From NCBI GenBank assembly GCA_021808035.1, contig JAKBCG010000139.1, positions 1-6,722 of the forward strand: a stretch of 6,722 nt of DNA, in the 5' to 3' direction. Under the pieces are notes generated by a model that worked only from the letters and a program-made list of their open reading frames with translations, ran no database searches and was not told the DNA's origin. Below are positions 4,350 through 6,722 of this stretch, piece after piece; position 1 is the first letter of the stretch; the number at the start of each line of letters is the position of its first letter. Made by a program: the position numbers and the translations under genes. The stretch comes from Pseudomonadota bacterium. Lineage in GTDB: Bacteria > Pseudomonadota > Gammaproteobacteria > Steroidobacterales > Steroidobacteraceae.

Positions 4350-5735
4350 ATGCAAGCGCCTTTCGACATCGCCGCGGACCTCGATACCCCGGTTTCCGCG
4401 TATCTGAAGCTCGCTCCGTTCCGGCCCCGCTTCCTGCTCGAGAGCGTCGAGGGAGGCGAGCGGCTGGCGCGCTATTCGTTCATCGGCTTCGGTGACTGCC
4501 TCGAGCTGCGGATCGACGCGGACGGCGTCACGATCGGTGATGCGCGCGCGCCGCGGCCGCGATCCCGGCGGGAATTCCTCGATACGCTGCGCACCGCGCT
4601 CGCCGCCGCACCCCAGCCGAAGCCCGAACTGCCGGGCGTGCCGCTGTCCGGAGGACTCGTCGGATACACCGCGTACGATGCGGTCCGGTACTTCGAACGC
4701 CTGCCGGGGCGCAGCCTGGATGCCACCGCCGTGCCGCATGCGCACTACGTCGCACCGAGATCCCTGCTCGTCTTCGATCATCTGACGCGAGGCGTTGCGT
4801 TGTTGCACGACGGCAGCGAGTCGGAACGACAGGCGCTGCGGCGGGAGGTCATCGCCGCGTTGCGGGGCGCGGTGCCGAGTGCACGCGCCGGCGGGCGCTT
4901 CTCGCCGGCGACGCCGTCCTTGAGCGAGGCCGCGCATGCGGAGGGCGTACGGCGGGCGCAGGCGCACATCGCCGCCGGCGACGTCTACCAGCTGGTCCTG
5001 TCGTCGCGCTTCGACGGCGAGTGCCTGCTGTCGCCGTTCGAGGTGTATCGCGCGCTGCGGCTGCTCAATCCGTCGCCCTACATGTATTTCTGCGAGCTCG
5101 GCGATCTCACGGTCGTCGGATCTTCGCCCGAGGCGCTCGTGAAGCTGCATCGAGGGGTCGCGCAGCTGCGCCCGATCGCGGGGTCGCGGCCGCGCGGCGA
5201 CGATGCGGCGCGCGACGCCGCGCTGGAGGCGGAATTGCGGGCCGATCCGAAGGAGAACGCCGAGCACGTGATGCTCGTCGACCTCGCCCGCAACGACCTC
5301 GGACGGGTCGCGGTCGCCGGCACCGTCGCCGTCGATCCGTATCGCGTGATCGAACGCTACAGTCACGTGATGCACATCGTCAGCGGCGTCGGTGGCCGGC
5401 TCGCGCCCGGGCACGATGCGTTCGACCTGTTCGCCGCGACGTTCCCGGCGGGCACCCTGGTCGGCGCACCGAAGGTGCGGGCGATGCAGATCATCGACCA
5501 GCTCGAGCCGGTCGGCCGGGAGCTCTACGGCGGCACCGTCGGCTACTTCGGCCGGCAGGGCGACATGGATCAGGCGATCACGATTCGCACCCTGGTGTTC
5601 CGCGGCGACCGGTACAGCTACCAGGCCGGCGGTGGGATCGTCGCCGACAGCGCGCCGCGCGCGGAATACGAAGAGGTGCTCGCCAAGAGCGCGGTGCTGC
5701 GCCGAGCGCTGGCGCTCGCCGCGGAGGGACTGTAA
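4350..5735 (+). CDS. trpE: Anthranilate synthase component I
   Basis: Cytoplasmic enzyme of 461 residues that makes anthranilate from chorismate, using ammonia supplied by TrpG; first committed step of tryptophan synthesis. The feedback-site motifs for bound tryptophan are present: LLES 29-32 and NPSPYMYF 240-247. The chorismate-binding domain has PIAGSRPRG 275-283, His306 in ENAEHVMLVDLARND 302-316, GTLVGAPKVRAM 368-379 and a C-terminal YQAGGGIVADS 424-434. Ala277 in PIAG, where PabB usually has Lys, favours TrpE over aminodeoxychorismate synthase. Two deviations are visible: Ser279 for the usual Thr, and Val371 where SGAPK is usual. The protein is somewhat shorter than many TrpE proteins (about 500 residues), mainly at the N-terminus. 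The ATG at 4350 is chosen because no in-frame ATG lies between it and the terminator. Its ribosome site is weak (GCGGA, about 9 nt upstream). It is controlled by the attenuator before it. Confidence 0.96.
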   Translation: MQAPFDIAADLDTPVSAYLKLAPFRPRFLLESVEGGERLARYSFIGFGDCLELRIDADGVTIGDARAPRPRSRREFLDTLRTALAAAPQPKPELPGVPLSGGLVGYTAYDAVRYFERLPGRSLDATAVPHAHYVAPRSLLVFDHLTRGVALLHDGSESERQALRREVIAALRGAVPSARAGGRFSPATPSLSEAAHAEGVRRAQAHIAAGDVYQLVLSSRFDGECLLSPFEVYRALRLLNPSPYMYFCELGDLTVVGSSPEALVKLHRGVAQLRPIAGSRPRGDDAARDAALEAELRADPKENAEHVMLVDLARNDLGRVAVAGTVAVDPYRVIERYSHVMHIVSGVGGRLAPGHDAFDLFAATFPAGTLVGAPKVRAMQIIDQLEPVGRELYGGTVGYFGRQGDMDQAITIRTLVFRGDRYSYQAGGGIVADSAPRAEYEEVLAKSAVLRRALALAAEGL

Positions 5736-5737
5736 CC

Positions 5738-6313
<576 letters not shown>

Positions 6314-6315
6314 CG

Positions 6316-6722
6316 GTGTCGACGGTGCGAGAGATGCTCGACGCGCTGCTCGAGCGGCGCGACCTCGACGAGGCGCGGGCCGTCGAGTTGCTCGAGGCGC
6401 TGGCCGAACCGCAGACCCCGCCGGCGCTCGCGGGAGCGGTGCTCGCGGCCTTGCGCGCGAAGGGAGTGACCGCCGACGAGTTGCGCGGCTTTGCGAGCGC
6501 GATGCGCTCGCTCGCCCGCCGCCCGAAGCTGCCGCCGCCGCTCGACGCGGTCGACATCGTCGGCACCGGCGGTGACGCATCGGGTAGCCTGAATCTGTCG
6601 ACCGGCGCGGCGCTGCTGGCCGCGGCCTGCGGCCTGCCCGTCGTGAAGCACGGCAACCGCTCCGTGTCGAGCCGCTGCGGAAGCGCCGACGTGATCGAGG
6701 CGCTCGGCTTGCGGCTGCCGCT
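6316..6722 (+). CDS. trpD: Anthranilate phosphoribosyltransferase (3' end beyond right edge)
   Basis: Transfers phosphoribose from PRPP to anthranilate, the second dedicated step of tryptophan synthesis. The first 135 residues are visible. A small helical N-terminal region (about 1-70) is followed by the PRPP-binding segment DIVGTGGDASGSLNLST (80-96) and the strongly conserved KHGNRSVSSRCGSADVIEALG (111-131). The frame is open to the window edge. The start is placed at GTG 6316, 2 nt after the trpG stop, with AAGG at 6305-6308 spaced 7 nt. GTG 6325 and ATG 6334 are in-frame alternatives that would shorten the protein by 3 or 6 residues. It is the third gene of the operon, and trpC would be the expected next gene in many proteobacteria. 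Confidence 0.95.
   Translation, partial: MSTVREMLDALLERRDLDEARAVELLEALAEPQTPPALAGAVLAALRAKGVTADELRGFASAMRSLARRPKLPPPLDAVDIVGTGGDASGSLNLSTGAALLAAACGLPVVKHGNRSVSSRCGSADVIEALGLRLP

Noticed and set aside
4324..4350. ATG at 4324 as an alternative trpE start.
   Set aside because: It is out of frame with trpE; the frame with conserved TrpE residues has its first ATG at 4350.
4296..5414. Minus-strand open frame (372 codons) opposite trpE, with its 3' end in the attenuator.
   Set aside because: No recognisable motif; it is the reverse-complement shadow of a conserved enzyme gene in GC-rich DNA.

Overview
The window is bacterial DNA that is very G+C-rich by eye, with third codon positions almost all G or C. 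It is densely coding and probably comes from a high-GC proteobacterium. A gammaproteobacterium is the best guess, because a YajQ-family protein, a HprA-type 2-hydroxyacid dehydrogenase and unfused trpE-trpG-trpD genes occur together. This is inference from gene content only; a betaproteobacterium cannot be excluded. There is no sign of a mobile element, phage, CRISPR array, tRNA or rRNA.

Layout, left to right. (1) A 2-hydroxyacid dehydrogenase gene on the minus strand, cut by the left edge. (2) A divergent rhomboid protease gene on the plus strand, 52 bp away. (3) A minus-strand pair, an ABC exporter half-transporter followed by yajQ. It converges on the rhomboid gene with only 7 bp between the two stop codons, inside a perfect small palindrome. 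(4) A plus-strand gene for a 118-residue protein with a ribbon-helix-helix-like N-terminal half, preceded by a perfect TATAAT box. (5) The start of a tryptophan biosynthesis operon: promoter, leader peptide, attenuator, trpE, trpG and the first part of trpD, which runs off the right edge.

The most informative region is the roughly 210 bp before trpE. It holds a complete transcription attenuator: a short leader ORF with three consecutive Trp codons, an antiterminator segment starting on the base after the leader stop codon, and an intrinsic terminator just before trpE whose left arm is shared with the antiterminator. Promoter geometry suggests the leader transcript may begin at, or within a few bases of, its own start codon. 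The leader peptide would then be translated without a Shine-Dalgarno site. No wholly new system is visible; this uncatalogued regulatory module is the best candidate for follow-up.

Functionally, TrpE and TrpG form anthranilate synthase, and TrpD adds the phosphoribosyl group in the next step of tryptophan synthesis. The other genes are housekeeping or accessory: glyoxylate/hydroxypyruvate metabolism, membrane proteolysis, export, and a nucleotide/c-di-GMP-binding protein. Nothing links them to the trp genes except proximity.
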